Shown one piece after another: positions 62,750 to 64,000 of a stretch of DNA of 64,000 bases (position 1 is its first letter; every line of letters begins with the position of its first letter). Origin of the DNA: an uncultured Prevotellaceae bacterium (lineage in GTDB: Bacteria > Bacteroidota > Bacteroidia > Bacteroidales > Bacteroidaceae). The notes under the pieces were generated by a model that was not told where the DNA came from, made no database searches, and was given only the letters and a program-made list of their open reading frames with translations. Made by a program: the position numbers and the translations under genes. The stretch covers positions 45,463-109,462 of the forward strand of contig CACXTX010000002.1 of NCBI GenBank assembly GCA_902770635.1, read 5' to 3'.

Positions 62750-63952
62750 ACTTTTTTTATTTTCCACCCGATGGAAGCTACAAAGATGCTCATCAGTGGC
62801 GAGAGATAGTTGAAGAAACAATAGGGAAGATAGGTCAGGGTGGCAACACCAAGCACAGTGCTTTGCGTAAGTCCACAGGTGTTCCAAGGCACAAGAACGG
62901 AGGTAACGGTACATGATGGAAAGGTACTGATCAGCAGTGGCGATGTTGCAGAAAATAGCAGTACCCACAGTAGAGGCTACGAGTGAGGCTGCGCCCTTGG
63001 CAAAGCGAAGCAAAAGGCGCATCAAGTCTTGCAACTGACCCGTAGCTGTCAGGGCTCCTCCGAAGGTCTGGGCACAGATGATGAGCCAGATGGTAGGCAT
63101 CATGCCCGACATACCACTGGTATGTACCAATTCGTTGAGAACCGCATTGCCCGTCTCGATTTCCGTACTGCCATAGCAAATTCGCATCATGCCTTCGTAC
63201 ATATCGATATAAAGCAGTCCTGTTGATTTGCTTGATATGGCTGCAACCAAATCAGACTGTACCAGCAAGGCCACAACAACTGCCAAAAGGATAGCCAGGA
63301 AAAGCACCACCATCGAAGGCCAGCGACGGGAAATCATGACGCCCGTCAAAACGGGTACAATAAGCAACCAAGGAGAAATAACAAAGGTGTGCTGCAGGCC
63401 CTCCATAAACTCATTGACAGAGCCATGTCCAGACACATCCATGGTGAAACCTGCAATCAGAAAGATGGTAAGCGAGATGCAGAACGTGGGCACCGTAGTG
63501 TAGAGCATATAGCGTATATGCGTAAACAGAGGGGTGCCAGACACACTGGAAGCCAACACAGTGGTATCGGAAAGCGGTGAGAGCTTGTCGCCAAAATAGG
63601 CACCCGTAATGATAGAGCCTGCTATCCATCCATCGTCGAACCCATGTGCCTTGCCAATACCCATCAGGGCAAGACCGATGGTGGCAACGGTAGTCCACGA
63701 CGAGCCAATCATCAAGCTGACCAATGCGCAAAGCAAACTGCTGCTGACGAGGAACACCTCAGGACGAATGATCTGCATACCATAATAAATCATGGTGGGC
63801 ACAATGCCTGAGACCATCCACGTGCCTCCAATGGCGACAGCAGAGGCTACCATCAGCGAGACCTGTGAGGCACCATCTAAGGTTGCGTTACCGAAGACGG
63901 TAACGCAACACGTGATGAGTACGATGAGTACCAGAAAGGGGATAAAACTCAC
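62747..63952 (-). pseudogene. nhaC: Na+/H+ antiporter NhaC, C-terminus frameshifted
   Basis: A polytopic NhaC-type antiporter with the conserved MIGSSWTTVATIGLALMGIG, SGAYFGDKLSPLSDTT-like segment (here ITGAYFGDKLSPLSDTT) and CNIATADQYLSIM. Directly after YLSIM the reading changes to a non-homologous tail. In another frame the expected continuation is present (TVTSVLVPWNTCGLTQSTVLG through SIFVASIGWKIKKV, stop at 62737). About 25 family residues between the two parts are missing, so a deletion of roughly 75 bases with a frame change at about 62911 is likely. The start at 63952 is a GTG; no ATG fits. It may be inactive, or the change may be an assembly error. Confidence 0.8.
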
Positions 63953-64000
63953 CTTATACCTTATTTATAATATACCTATAAATATTTAGCAAACCTTCTC

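Noticed and set aside
1-64000. tRNA, rRNA or riboswitch genes
   Set aside because: I looked in the gaps between genes and found no convincing cloverleaf, conserved rRNA segment or riboswitch core; a covariance-model scan would be needed to exclude small RNAs.

Overview
The window is chromosomal DNA from a member of the Bacteroidota, most likely Prevotella or a close relative in the Prevotellaceae. The evidence is the recurring TAnnTTTG -7 promoter element (often with a TTTG about 19-20 bases upstream), the near absence of Shine-Dalgarno sites, and Bacteroidota-type families: DUF3078 and DUF3943 envelope proteins, a short phosphoglycerate dehydrogenase with Lys at the catalytic His position, a two-CBM20 amylomaltase, and a TupA-like ATP-grasp protein. 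I recognise no rRNA, tRNA, CRISPR array, transposase or integrase.

Layout. 1-18.9 kb is mostly housekeeping: the end of a DbpA-type helicase, serC and serA split by a four-helix-bundle gene, a HAD phosphatase coupled to malQ, mltG, glnS-TPR-dedA, GDP-fucose synthesis (manC, gmd, fcl), ptb-buk and xylB. 19.0-32.3 kb is one long exopolysaccharide operon: receiver protein, initiating sugar transferase, TolC-like protein, Wzz/BY-kinase-like protein, polymerase/ligase, three family-2 glycosyltransferases, flippase, a DUF6625-like enzyme and a GT4. The upstream manC-gmd-fcl genes would supply GDP-fucose. 32.3-46.1 kb continues surface-glycan functions on both strands: TupA-like ATP-grasp, acyltransferase, GT2, phosphoethanolamine-transferase-like enzyme, a minus-strand run of glycosyltransferases (the first broken) and a hexapeptide acetyltransferase. 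A vapE gene with flanking inverted repeats sits inside this region. 46.1-64 kb returns to core genes: two winged-helix proteins, aspS, DUF1573, DUF3078, yidC, DUF1846, an S9 peptidase, a SpoIIE-type phosphatase, an MFS carrier, DUF3943, an endonuclease/phosphatase-fold protein and a frameshifted NhaC.

The most unusual signal is a set of short-period degenerate repeat arrays. Two single-gene cassettes, the four-helix-bundle gene and vapE, are bracketed by inverted arrays with periods of 7 bp and 11 bp. Other 7-bp arrays, each with a different sequence, lie inside coding regions (fcl, a GT2, a GT4 and the signal peptide of the endonuclease-fold protein), where they appear as extra peptide or a new N-terminus. 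Period is kept while sequence differs from site to site, so homology searches would miss the relationship. Two genes (a GT4 at 44.4-45.4 kb and nhaC at 62.7-64.0 kb) each look broken by a deletion of several tens of bases with a frame change.
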